Assembly: GCA_938031175.1 (NCBI GenBank)
Contig: CALHGZ010000002.1
Coordinates: forward strand, 62,001-126,000
Source of the DNA: Candidatus Kapaibacterium sp.
GTDB taxonomy: Bacteria > Bacteroidota > Ignavibacteria > Kapaibacteriales > UBA2268
Direction of reading: 5' to 3'
Length of the DNA stretch: 64,000 nt
The notes under the pieces are model-generated. The model made no database searches. It was not told the DNA's origin and was given only the letters and a program-made list of their open reading frames with translations. The first letter of the stretch is position 1; every line of letters begins with the position of its first letter. Both the position numbers and the translations under genes were made by a program. Positions 1 through 9,979 of the stretch are shown piece by piece.

Positions 1-1896
1 TTTGAATGGTTGACCTGGGACCACGTTGATATCACTGAAACCTACCAGAGTTTATCAGCTGTTAACGTCGGATTTGACCATATAAATGCTGTCGAAGTAG
101 ATTATGATGGTAATTTTCTGGCTTCATTCAGGCATTTAAACCAGATCATTAAAATTGATAGGAAAAGTGGCCAGATAATCTGGCGTCTTGGCGGTAAGAA
201 AAATGAATTTGAATTTATTGATGAAGACCCCCATAATGAACCGCTATATTTTAATTTTCAACACGACATCAGACGCCTGCCTAACGGTAACATAATGTTA
301 TATGATAATGGAAATGCGAGAAAGCCTGCTTATTCAAGAGTAGCTGAATATGAATTAGACGAAATAAATAAAACAGCACGGTTGGTATGGGAATATAGAA
401 GAGATCCTGATGTCTACGGTCAAGCTTTAGGTTCTGCTCAAAGATTACCAAATGGTAATACGTTGATTTCTTGGGGCTCATTTCTGACACCAAAGATAGA
501 TATAACTGAAGTTACTCCCGATAAAACAACTGTACTTGAATTATCTTTTCCTATTGGTACTGTTACATATAGAGCATTTAAAGTTCCTCAAGAATTATGT
601 CCCTCCATAAAGGTAACTCATAAAGAGGTTTTTGAAAAAGATGAGTATGATTTTTCAAATGATCTTGGAACAACCGCTGTTAAGCTTTACCTTAACAAAC
701 TTGTATCATTTGTATATAATTCAATTACAGTAACAAAATACGACTGTCCACCAAAAAATGCTGATTTTGATGGAAATTCACCAAACATTATACCATATCA
801 TTTTGTAATTAATGGTTCTTCAATCAATCAGATTGAATATAAATTGTCAATCAATTTAAATTCATTAAATTTTTTACTACAACCTGATAAAATACGAATA
901 TTCAAACGAGATAAACAAGGAGAAGGCATTTTTACGAAATTAACTGAAAATTTCGAATTAATTGATAATGTTGTTAGTGTTGATGCTATCGGATTTGGAG
1001 AAATTATTATTGCCTACGAAGGTGAAATTTCGATAAACCCAAAACCAAAGCTTAATAAACCTCCTGATAATTCAAAAATTGACATAAATGAAAAAGTTGT
1101 TCTGGATTTTAATGTTGATGGATATTTCGAAGAAACCATAGTCGAAATTTCTGAAGATGAAAAATTTGAAAATACAATAGCAACTTTTACTGGAAAAGGG
1201 AAAACCCGCTATTTATTTGAAGATTTGATTGAAGGACAAAAGTATTATTGGCGGGCAAAGGCAAAAAATCCCAAAGGTGAAAGTCAATGGTCAGAAGTAT
1301 GGAATTTTACTCCGATGCAACCTTTCCTAATGATTATAACCCCCAACGGTGGTGAAAGTTGGAAAAAAGATAGCTCTATCAGATATATTATCAGCTGGGA
1401 TGATAATTTTGATAGTATGGTTAGAATAGAATTGTTAAAAGATGACAAATATTACAGATTAGTTAAAGATTCTTTATTGAGTCCATTGAACATTTTTGTT
1501 TGGACAATTCCACAGGATATACCCGATGATTCTACATATAAAATAAGGATTTACAGTCTCAAATATGGGAATGTAATTTCGGAAAGCAAGGATTATTTTG
1601 CCATTCGCGATAAAGAAACAAGTGTAACTCTTGATGAGAACGCATATGATTTAGAAATATTTCCCAATCCCTTTAACAACAGGATTAATATAAAGTTCAA
1701 AAATGAACAGTTTGGAAAGATTAGTATCAAATTATACGATACTGAAGGGAGAATGGTAAGCAATTTATTTGAAACTGAAATTGAACCCGGAGAATATAAT
1801 ATTGGTTACGATTTGTCAAAATTAAGTAAAGGTACATATTTTTTAAGATTATCTAGTGGGAATAAAATTACATTGAAAATTATTGTAAAAAATTAA
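1..1896 (+). CDS. Secreted arylsulfotransferase (ASST)-like protein with FN3-like region and T9SS C-terminal sorting domain; 5' truncated by window edge
   Basis: Reading frame is open from base 1 (FEWLTWDH...) upstream of the ORF-track TTG start; HINAVEVDYDGNFLASFRHLNQIIKIDRKSGQIIWRLGGK and LPNGNTLISWG motifs; C-term LEIFPNPFNNRINIKF...GTYFLRL typical of T9SS sorting domain. Confidence 0.75.
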   Translation, partial: FEWLTWDHVDITETYQSLSAVNVGFDHINAVEVDYDGNFLASFRHLNQIIKIDRKSGQIIWRLGGKKNEFEFIDEDPHNEPLYFNFQHDIRRLPNGNIMLYDNGNARKPAYSRVAEYELDEINKTARLVWEYRRDPDVYGQALGSAQRLPNGNTLISWGSFLTPKIDITEVTPDKTTVLELSFPIGTVTYRAFKVPQELCPSIKVTHKEVFEKDEYDFSNDLGTTAVKLYLNKLVSFVYNSITVTKYDCPPKNADFDGNSPNIIPYHFVINGSSINQIEYKLSINLNSLNFLLQPDKIRIFKRDKQGEGIFTKLTENFELIDNVVSVDAIGFGEIIIAYEGEISINPKPKLNKPPDNSKIDINEKVVLDFNVDGYFEETIVEISEDEKFENTIATFTGKGKTRYLFEDLIEGQKYYWRAKAKNPKGESQWSEVWNFTPMQPFLMIITPNGGESWKKDSSIRYIISWDDNFDSMVRIELLKDDKYYRLVKDSLLSPLNIFVWTIPQDIPDDSTYKIRIYSLKYGNVISESKDYFAIRDKETSVTLDENAYDLEIFPNPFNNRINIKFKNEQFGKISIKLYDTEGRMVSNLFETEIEPGEYNIGYDLSKLSKGTYFLRLSSGNKITLKIIVKN

Positions 1897-1910
1897 TAAA
1901 CGGCCTGAAA

Positions 1911-4900
1911 ATGAGATATTTAAAATTAGTGATAATAACCGCACTGTTTTTACTTGATATAACAGTAAGCTATTCGAGTGACTTTGTAGAATCTCAAATA
2001 GTGGTTCATACAGTAAACAATCCCTCACCTGGATATTTGTTTATCGGACCATTTACAGGAGATTTTGTTGCTGCTTTTGATAATGCCGGCAAAAAAATAA
2101 AATTAACTGATATTCCAAATAATCGAGTTGCTTATACATTATTAAATTTCCAGATTCAACCAAATGGTATGATAACATTTTTCGATGGTTCATCTGGAAT
2201 TTATTATGGAATGGATAGAAATTTTAATATTATTGATAGTTTTTATTGTATCGGCAAGACAACTGATTTTCATGATTTGTTTGTTTTAGACAATGGTGAT
2301 GCCTATCTTATTGCTGAATATTTCCGTGAAATGGATTTAAGTCGAATTGTGCCTGGCGGTAAATCAAATGCAAGAGTCAGATATTTTACAATACAGCATA
2401 TAGACAAAAACAAAAATCTTGTATGGGAATGGGATACTTATGAACATTACGATATATTAGACGCAACACCTGACGTAAATCTAACGGCAAACACCGTAAA
2501 TTTTATCCATATGAATTCACTCTGGATTGACGCAGATAGTAATTTATTAGTATGTAGCCGCCATCTTGATGAAATTACTAAAATTAACAGACAAACAGGT
2601 GAGATTATCTGGAGAATGGGAGGTAAATATTGCAAGAATAATCAATTTTCTTTTGTAAATGATACTATTGACGGTTTTTGGGGTTTTTCCCATCAACACG
2701 ATGTTCAAAGATTACCGAATGGAAATCTCTTAATATTAGATAACGGAAATTTGAAACCTAATCAATATTCAAGAGCAGTGGAATATCAATTGGATGAGGA
2801 AAATTTAATTGCCACAAAAGTTTGGGAATACAGAAAAGACCCTGATGTCTTTGTCCCTTGGATGGGAAGTGTTCAGAGATTGCCAAATGGAAATACATTG
2901 ATTGGTTGGGGTGCAGCTATAAGCGTGGAACACGAGGAATTAGCTATTGATACAACATTGACTGCAACCGAGGTTAGGCCAGATGGCACTATAACTTATG
3001 AAATGAGCTTAGTTAATACAATGTCTTACAGAGTTTACAGGCATCCATTAAAGATGGATTATGTTACAAAAAATATTAATGGGGGAGGAACTTATGATTT
3101 TAATAATTCTAAATATCAAACAAAGATTAAACTTGTAGTAAATCAAATTAATACTGCCGGTAATCTAACAATAGAAAAACATAATTATTCACCTTTATAT
3201 TTAGATTTTCACATTTTGCGTCCATGTGTTATATATCCTTATCGATGGGTAGTAACAAGTTCGGAAATCAATTCGATCAAAGGAGTTATCAAAATTGATC
3301 TGAATGGAATGTCTGAAATTGATTTACTCAGTGATTTAAAAATTTATAAAAGGAATCAAGAAGTTTACGGACAATTTGTAGAACTCCAAACACAATACAA
3401 TTCAACAACTAATGAATTAACCGCAAACTTCGAAGGCTTAGGTGAATTTATAATAGCTTCAAAAAATCTAACTTCACCCAAAATACCCAGACCACCTCAT
3501 CTTTCTGCTGGTGTAAATGTTAGTTCCCGCTTATTCTGGAACAGAGTTTATGGGGCAATAAAATATCAAGTACAATTATCCAAAGATTCTACATTTGCGA
3601 ATATCTTATATGATATTGAAGTACATAACGATACTTCAATGGAATTTTACGATTTGAATTATTTTACTAAATATTATTGGCGAGTAAGGACATTTAATGA
3701 AACCTGTATTAGTCAATGGTCAAATGTTTGGTCATTTTCCACTACTTTAAATGCACCAGAACCCGTCAGACCATTTAATAATGAACGTGACGTTTATCCA
3801 AAAACAACTTTTCAATGGTCAGTAGTCCAAGGAGCAAATTCTTATCACTTACAGGTTGATACAGATTCAACCTTTGCACACCCTAAATTCAGTATTGATA
3901 ACATTTCTGTAAATTATTATGAAATATCCGGCTTGGAATATAACCAAACATACTTTTGGCGTGTACAAGCAAAAAGATCAGATGCAATAAGCAAATGGTC
4001 TAATATCAATCATTTCAGAACAATTCTTGCCACTCCAAATTTATCCAAACCTCTCAGCGGAGAAGTTGGTCAACCAATTGAAGGCTTTATCGAATGGGAT
4101 AAAGTCAGTGGAGCTGAATATTATCGGATTCAAATAGCAAATAATCCCAACTTTGAAGCACCAATTATTGACATTGGTGGAATAATGGACACTATTTTCA
4201 AATATGAAAATTTAGATTATGAAACAATTTATTATTGGCGTGTACAAGCTCTGAGTATTTACAGCAGGAGTGATTTTAGCAAAGCTGATAGTTTTAAAAC
4301 AATTCATCCTGCTCCAATTTTATTCAAACCACAAAATAATTCATTAAATACTCCATTATCAATTGATTTTACTTGGGGCTTTAGACCAATTTATAAGTAT
4401 TACCAATGGCAATTATCATTGGATTCGAATTTTTCAGATATAATCATTGATTTTGATAAGATCGGTAATAATCATATATATGTTGAAAATTTAGAAGAAA
4501 ATCGAACTTATTATTGGCGTGTCAATGCAACAAATGATGAGGGGACAAGCCCTTGGTCTGAGACATGGGAATTCACAACACAAGGAAGCGAGATCCTCCA
4601 GCAACCAATTGCTTTAAATCCTAAAACCGGGCAATATGGTGTTCCAATAAATGGTTATCTGACCTGGCATGCAGTTCCAAATGCTACTAAATACAGAGTT
4701 CAGTTAGCAAAAGATATTGAATTCAATAATTTAATTATCGATGTTAAGGAAGTTGGTATTTTATCAATAGCATATTCAGGATTGCAATATTATACTGATT
4801 ATTATTGGCGAGTGAATGCAAGGAATAATTTTGCTCTCAGTGATTGGTCCGAAACGTTTCATTTTAGAACAAATATTCAAGCACCTACATTAATATCTCC

Positions 4901-5432
4901 AAATTTAAATCAAGAAAATGTTCCACTTGATGGATATTTGATTTGGTCTGAGACTAAAGGAGCTGAACAATATCATTTGCAATTATCCGATGATTATACT
5001 TTTTCATATAATCAAATTGATAGTTATGAAATAACTCAACCAAAATTTGAATATTCGGGATTAAATTGGGGAACAAAATATTTCTGGCGTGTACGTGCTT
5101 ATGATGAATACTCTTTTAGCGAATGGTCACCAATCTGGAGTTTTAATACCGAAAAAACTGTTTATGTAAGCGAAAATGATTTTGATTATCTTGAACTATT
5201 CCCAAATCCGACAAATAGTAAGCTTAGAATAATTTTAAATTCTGAATCAGATGATTTATTAAATATTGAGTTAAAAGATTTAATGGGAAATTCAATAATG
5301 AAATCAACATATTACACAATAGATGGGAAAGTTTTAGAAATTGATTTATCAGTTTTACCCTCGGGCATTTATTATATTTCTATCAAAACGATCAAAAAAG
5401 TGATTACTAAGAAAATATTATTGTTGAAGTAA
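1911..5432 (+). CDS. Secreted ASST-like protein with six FN3-like repeats and T9SS C-terminal sorting domain
   Basis: Paralogous to preceding ORF (HMNSLWIDADSNLLVCSRHLDEITKINRQTGEIIWRMGGK); repeated YYWRV/YFWRV motifs; C-term LELFPNPTNSKLRI...SGIYYISI. Confidence 0.8.
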   Translation: MRYLKLVIITALFLLDITVSYSSDFVESQIVVHTVNNPSPGYLFIGPFTGDFVAAFDNAGKKIKLTDIPNNRVAYTLLNFQIQPNGMITFFDGSSGIYYGMDRNFNIIDSFYCIGKTTDFHDLFVLDNGDAYLIAEYFREMDLSRIVPGGKSNARVRYFTIQHIDKNKNLVWEWDTYEHYDILDATPDVNLTANTVNFIHMNSLWIDADSNLLVCSRHLDEITKINRQTGEIIWRMGGKYCKNNQFSFVNDTIDGFWGFSHQHDVQRLPNGNLLILDNGNLKPNQYSRAVEYQLDEENLIATKVWEYRKDPDVFVPWMGSVQRLPNGNTLIGWGAAISVEHEELAIDTTLTATEVRPDGTITYEMSLVNTMSYRVYRHPLKMDYVTKNINGGGTYDFNNSKYQTKIKLVVNQINTAGNLTIEKHNYSPLYLDFHILRPCVIYPYRWVVTSSEINSIKGVIKIDLNGMSEIDLLSDLKIYKRNQEVYGQFVELQTQYNSTTNELTANFEGLGEFIIASKNLTSPKIPRPPHLSAGVNVSSRLFWNRVYGAIKYQVQLSKDSTFANILYDIEVHNDTSMEFYDLNYFTKYYWRVRTFNETCISQWSNVWSFSTTLNAPEPVRPFNNERDVYPKTTFQWSVVQGANSYHLQVDTDSTFAHPKFSIDNISVNYYEISGLEYNQTYFWRVQAKRSDAISKWSNINHFRTILATPNLSKPLSGEVGQPIEGFIEWDKVSGAEYYRIQIANNPNFEAPIIDIGGIMDTIFKYENLDYETIYYWRVQALSIYSRSDFSKADSFKTIHPAPILFKPQNNSLNTPLSIDFTWGFRPIYKYYQWQLSLDSNFSDIIIDFDKIGNNHIYVENLEENRTYYWRVNATNDEGTSPWSETWEFTTQGSEILQQPIALNPKTGQYGVPINGYLTWHAVPNATKYRVQLAKDIEFNNLIIDVKEVGILSIAYSGLQYYTDYYWRVNARNNFALSDWSETFHFRTNIQAPTLISPNLNQENVPLDGYLIWSETKGAEQYHLQLSDDYTFSYNQIDSYEITQPKFEYSGLNWGTKYFWRVRAYDEYSFSEWSPIWSFNTEKTVYVSENDFDYLELFPNPTNSKLRIILNSESDDLLNIELKDLMGNSIMKSTYYTIDGKVLEIDLSVLPSGIYYISIKTIKKVITKKILLLK
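3480..5150 (+). repeat. Six intragenic FN3-like repeat units with about 93-codon period
   Basis: Conserved Trp codon of (Y/F)(Y/F)WRV at 3678, 3957, 4236, 4515, 4806, 5085: spacing 279, 279, 279, 291, 279 nt. Confidence 0.85.
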
Positions 5433-5510
5433 TCTCAATCATCTTATTTAACACATAAAATTCAAATCTTTTTAAGAATTTTTAAAAATAAAGTTTATAA
5501 GTTGTTAAAA

Positions 5511-5535
5511 GCCCGTATTATTACGGGCATTTTTA
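5511..5535 (+). terminator. Rho-independent terminator-like hairpin
   Basis: gcccgta-ttat-tacgggc followed by attttt, just downstream of the ASST ORF. Confidence 0.75.
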
Positions 5536-5597
5536 AATTATATTAAAATGTGTTAAATTGCATATCAATGGTTTACTGTGATTTTTGCTAAATTAAT

Positions 5598-6065
5598 TTG
5601 TTAATTGTGAGGGTATTTTCATTTATAATTATACTATTTTGTCTTTTGCTGAGTTGCTCATCGAAGATTTCAAGGCCTGAATGCATTAATGAGGATTTGG
5701 AGGATTTATTAATAAGATGGGGCAAGTTAATTTTGGAAAATAGGTATTTAGAAGGATATGAAATTGATTCAAAAGCTAATTTATACGAGGTGAAATTGCA
5801 GAATCAGAATTATTTATTAAAAGTTAAAAAAGGGAAAATAGATTTTGCAACATATTGTGGTTTAGTCTCGAACATAAGAAATGAATTTCTCAATGTTCAA
5901 GCATTACATTCACCTGGTGATACATCACATTTTGTAGAATATATAAATAATTCATTAAATACCTATTTACGCGCTCTATGGAATCCGAAATTCCAGACTG
6001 TTTTAAGTAAAGGTTTCCGTGAAATTTATGATTCATTATCTATGCAAATCAATTATATAAAATAA
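5598..6065 (+). CDS. Hypothetical lipoprotein
   Basis: N-terminal hydrophobic segment with lipobox-like LLSCSS; GTG at 5607 is an alternative start. Confidence 0.5.
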   Translation: MLIVRVFSFIIILFCLLLSCSSKISRPECINEDLEDLLIRWGKLILENRYLEGYEIDSKANLYEVKLQNQNYLLKVKKGKIDFATYCGLVSNIRNEFLNVQALHSPGDTSHFVEYINNSLNTYLRALWNPKFQTVLSKGFREIYDSLSMQINYIK

Positions 6066-6097
6066 ATTTGAAATTCTCAACGATTAAAAAATGAAAA

Positions 6098-7495
6098 ATG
6101 AATCCCAAAGTGTTAATTGTTGATGACAGTATTGATTTTTGCACTACAATAGCCGATATTGTAAACTCTGAAGGGTATGAGACAATACAAAGTTATTCAC
6201 CTGAGAGTGCTTTGACTATATTAAAAGAGAGATACCATCAAATAGCACTGATGCTTTTAGATATCGAATTTGCGCCAGATTCCAGAATGAATGGTCTTGA
6301 TGTTTTACTTGAAACGAAAAAAAATTATCCTGCTATTCCTGTCGTAATTATAAGCGGTAAAGGTAATATGTCAATTGCAACGCAAGCAGGGAAAAATGGA
6401 GCAATTGATTTTGTTGAGAAAAACGATATCACCAAAGATAAAATCAAAACAATTCTAAAAAATTTTGTTTCTAAGTCACATAGCTCGGATAAAAAAGAAA
6501 TTATCAAATACCTAAAAAGTTGCGGTATATACGGCGAAAGCGATGCGATAATAAAAATTGGTGAAAACATTATTCGTTTCGGTAGAACTCAGCTCAATGT
6601 TCTAATTACTGGACCTACCGGTACAGGTAAAGGTTTAGTTGCCAGAGCTATACATCAGGTAAGCCAAAGGTCTAAATTCCCATTTGTAACGGTTGATATA
6701 CCAAATATACCACGGGAATTGTTTCAAAGTGAGTTATTTGGTGCAGTTAAAGGAGCTTACACAGGTTCAACAGAGAATAAAGAAGGATTGTTTTTACAAG
6801 CAAATCATGGTACTATATTTCTGGATGAAATAGCTAATTTATCACTTGACCTTCAAGCGAACCTTCTGATCCCCATAGAAGAAAAAGAAATAAAGCAACT
6901 TGGCTCAACTAAAAGAATCAGTATTGATGTAAGATTTATCTCAGCCACCGATAAGGATTTATCCGCAGCAATTAAAACTGGCGAATTTAAAGAACAATTA
7001 TATTATAGATTAAGGGAATGCGAAATTGTATTACCGCCATTGAAGGATAGAATTGAAGATATTCCATACATTGTAAATGGTTTTATCCAAGATTATAATA
7101 AAGATAAGATTATTAAAAAACATATTACTAATTCGGCTATCAACATTTTAATGAATTATGAATGGCCTGGCAACGTAAGAGAATTAATTAATGTTGTTAA
7201 GACTGCTTTTGAATTAGCCGAAACTGATTCAATTGAACCGGAAGATATAATTAGAGGACTTAATAATTCAAAAAACGAAATGACTTCAGATGCTACCGGC
7301 TCAATTGATAGACGTATAGACGAGACATACAAAAAGGCAATAGAGGAAGTTTTACAAAAATTCAATGGTAATGTAAGTAAAGCGGCAGCTCACTTGGGTA
7401 TAAGTAGGGAAACTCTTTATTTAAGGATTAAAAAATATCTCTTAAATGTAAATCAATACCGAAATAAACAAACGGAAAAAAAGACTACCGATTAA
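6098..7495 (+). CDS. Sigma54-type response regulator (REC-AAA+-Fis HTH, NtrC family)
   Basis: REC motif VLIVDDS...LLDIEF; Walker A GPTGTGKG; GAYTGS at the GAFTGA position; C-terminal HTH GNVSKAAAHLGISRETLYLRIKKY. Confidence 0.9.
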   Translation: MNPKVLIVDDSIDFCTTIADIVNSEGYETIQSYSPESALTILKERYHQIALMLLDIEFAPDSRMNGLDVLLETKKNYPAIPVVIISGKGNMSIATQAGKNGAIDFVEKNDITKDKIKTILKNFVSKSHSSDKKEIIKYLKSCGIYGESDAIIKIGENIIRFGRTQLNVLITGPTGTGKGLVARAIHQVSQRSKFPFVTVDIPNIPRELFQSELFGAVKGAYTGSTENKEGLFLQANHGTIFLDEIANLSLDLQANLLIPIEEKEIKQLGSTKRISIDVRFISATDKDLSAAIKTGEFKEQLYYRLRECEIVLPPLKDRIEDIPYIVNGFIQDYNKDKIIKKHITNSAINILMNYEWPGNVRELINVVKTAFELAETDSIEPEDIIRGLNNSKNEMTSDATGSIDRRIDETYKKAIEEVLQKFNGNVSKAAAHLGISRETLYLRIKKYLLNVNQYRNKQTEKKTTD

Positions 7496-7967
7496 TATTT
7501 TTCTTTAGTCTTGAAAATGCCTCAATAATTTCGGATTCCCGCTCATAAGTGGAAGGGCGAATTCTAATCACCCTCCTTTTACCATCAAGTACAATTTTGA
7601 TCACTTTGAAAAATCCACGTCTTACTTTGAAAAGCTTTTCTTTACCAATCAATATATTTATGATTTCTTTATTGGTGAATTTCTTTTCTCTGAACCGAGT
7701 TTTAAATATTACAAAATCGTTCCCAATGATTATAGTTTTGTTTTTGTAGTAACTTATTAAAAGTCCAATGGTAGTAGTAAAAATAAAAGCGACTAAAAGA
7801 ATTACTATCGGGTCGGTTATTACAACACTAATTGTGTCGTGACGAAGTGTTCCCCGCAAAACACTGTAAATAATTAATATTATTGCATATACAGCGATAT
7901 ATTGCCAGTAAAAGTCTCTTCTCTGCCTAAATTCTTCATTTTTAGGTTTTACTGCCGATCTCTGCAT
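7485..7967 (-). CDS. Hypothetical membrane protein (possible PH-like domain)
   Basis: Two TM segments then basic beta-rich C-terminus; 3' end overlaps the response regulator by 11 nt. Confidence 0.5.
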   Translation of the reverse strand: MQRSAVKPKNEEFRQRRDFYWQYIAVYAIILIIYSVLRGTLRHDTISVVITDPIVILLVAFIFTTTIGLLISYYKNKTIIIGNDFVIFKTRFREKKFTNKEIINILIGKEKLFKVRRGFFKVIKIVLDGKRRVIRIRPSTYERESEIIEAFSRLKKNINR

Positions 7968-8028
7968 AGCTTTATTTGTTTAAGAAAATTAAAGTTTGAC
8001 AAATATAAAATAATTTTTAATATTATCT

Positions 8029-9129
8029 TCACTTATTCAAATACGAAATTATAATTTCAGCAATTCTTTCGCCTGCATCTAATCTGCCGAGAGATTTAGA
8101 ATTATCAGCCATTTCAGATAATTTTTTGCTATCATAAATTATATTAGAAATTAAATCAAAAATCTTTTCCCTTGCCGATGAATCATTTAATAGAATACAG
8201 GCATTTTTCGATTCAAGAAATTTGGCATTTAAGTGCTGTTCACTATTTGCAGCGTTCGGTAATGGAATTAAAATTGATGGTAGTCCCAAAGCGGTAATCT
8301 CTGCAACAGTTGTAGCCCCCGCTCGAGCAACTACAATATCTGAAGCAGCATAGGCATCTGCCATATTATCTATGAACTCATAAAGCGCAACATTTGAAGG
8401 TGGTTTTCTGTCTAGTTTGTAATTTTTCCCCGTTTGCCAGATTAATTGCAATTTTGATTTAGCAAAATTTTCTAAATTATGTTCAATAGCTTTGTTAATT
8501 GATATTGCACCCAAACTTCCCCCAATTACAAGTATTGTTGGTAATTTTGTATCTAAACCAAATTTAACTCTTGCTTCGCCTTTGTTTTTTGATTCCATTA
8601 AATTCATTCTGATTGGATTTCCTGTATTAATAATCTTATGATCCAATTTAGAATTAAAGTATTTTCTTGTTTCCTCGAAAGAAGTAAAAATCAGATTTGC
8701 CTTCGCTGATAGTTTTCTAATAACTTTACCTGGCCGAATATTGGATTCCATCAAAAATAGAGGAACATGAGCATAATAAGCTGCAATACCCGGTGGATAA
8801 CTTAAATATGCTCCAGTTGCAATCACTGCTATAATTTGTTCCTGTTTTATTAATTTCAAAACCTGATTGACAGATTTAATAATTTTATATGGTAGTAATA
8901 AATTTTCAGGGCGAAATAATCCTTTTAAGCCAAATATATCAATTTCAACAAGTTTATATCCTAATTTAGGGATTATACTACCTTCAATTCGTTTATAATT
9001 ACCAACAAAAATAAAATCACAATTATCATCGAGAGATCTTTTCAGATTATCAATTAATGCTAATGCAGGAAAGAGATGACCACCCGTACCACCAGCAGCT
9101 ATAAGAAATTTCAATTTCCCAGATTTCAT
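8029..9129 (-). CDS. murG: UDP-N-acetylglucosamine--N-acetylmuramyl-(pentapeptide) pyrophosphoryl-undecaprenol GlcNAc transferase
   Basis: FLIAAGGTGGHLFPALAL; GGSLGAISIN; ASDIVVARAGATTVAEITALGLPSILIPLPNAANSEQHLNA. Confidence 0.95.
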   Translation of the reverse strand: MKSGKLKFLIAAGGTGGHLFPALALIDNLKRSLDDNCDFIFVGNYKRIEGSIIPKLGYKLVEIDIFGLKGLFRPENLLLPYKIIKSVNQVLKLIKQEQIIAVIATGAYLSYPPGIAAYYAHVPLFLMESNIRPGKVIRKLSAKANLIFTSFEETRKYFNSKLDHKIINTGNPIRMNLMESKNKGEARVKFGLDTKLPTILVIGGSLGAISINKAIEHNLENFAKSKLQLIWQTGKNYKLDRKPPSNVALYEFIDNMADAYAASDIVVARAGATTVAEITALGLPSILIPLPNAANSEQHLNAKFLESKNACILLNDSSAREKIFDLISNIIYDSKKLSEMADNSKSLGRLDAGERIAEIIISYLNK

Positions 9130-9244
9130 GAAATTTTCTTTGTAAATTTCGTTTTCAAAGCAGTCTAATATAATAAAAATAAGTATTATCTTTGTATTTT
9201 AAAGGAATTTGAATTTTTCTCATATAAGAATCTTTTGGGGGGTT

Positions 9245-9979
9245 ATGATGAAGAAAATAATTCTAAGCTTTATTATTTTAATTATCGCAAGTATGTCTCT
9301 TTTCCCGCAGCCGAATATAAACAATTATTTAAAGATGGTTGCTGCAGGCAAAATTGACGAAGTAAAAATGGCATTACCTGATTTATTAGCGAGTTATCCT
9401 GATGATCCAGGAGTAAAATTACTTCACGGTGTAGTTATTGATGATGCTTTTAAAGCTTTAGACATTTACAAAGATATTGTAAAAAATTACCCGGATAATC
9501 AGTGGGCTGAAAATGCTTATTGGAGGATAATTCAATTTTATGCTGTTATAGGTGATACTTCACAAGCTCAGCTATATTTAGAACGATTCAGACAATCATT
9601 CCCTTCATCGGAATATCTTGCACCATCAACTGACATAGTTACATCAGCCAAAAAAATTGCAAAATTGAATTCGAAATCAAAACAAATTAACACTGAAAAA
9701 AGTGCTCCCATCAAAACTGTCTCAGAACAACAAACTAAAGACGCTGTAGAATACTACGGATTACAAGTGGCAATTTATCGTTCTAAAGAAAAAGCTAATG
9801 CTGAAAAGGAAAACTACATTAAACAGAGACTTTACACTGAAGTGATTGAAAAAATCGTTGACGATGAAATTATGTATGCAGTAGTCATTGGAAATTATAC
9901 CTCACGTCAATCTGCAGAATTAGCAAAGCCTATTGTCGAGCAACAGTGCAATTGTAAACCCATTATTTTAAAAAAATAA
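9245..9979 (+). CDS. SPOR/TPR-like domain secreted protein
   Basis: ATG start at 9245 inside ORF 9209..9979; signal peptide; tetratricopeptide-like middle; C-term YGLQVAIYRSKEKANAEKENYIKQRL...VVIGNYTSRQSAELAKPIV resembles SPOR. Confidence 0.65.
   Translation: MMKKIILSFIILIIASMSLFPQPNINNYLKMVAAGKIDEVKMALPDLLASYPDDPGVKLLHGVVIDDAFKALDIYKDIVKNYPDNQWAENAYWRIIQFYAVIGDTSQAQLYLERFRQSFPSSEYLAPSTDIVTSAKKIAKLNSKSKQINTEKSAPIKTVSEQQTKDAVEYYGLQVAIYRSKEKANAEKENYIKQRLYTEVIEKIVDDEIMYAVVIGNYTSRQSAELAKPIVEQQCNCKPIILKK

Noticed and set aside
5565-5590. tggtttactgtgatttttgct as a sigma54 promoter for the lipoprotein gene
   Set aside because: Spacing between the GG and GC elements is wrong for -24/-12 recognition.
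9187-9194. TATCTTTG as a Bacteroidota-type -7 box before the SPOR gene
   Set aside because: Matches TAnnTTTG but no convincing -33 element at proper spacing; too weak in AT-rich DNA.
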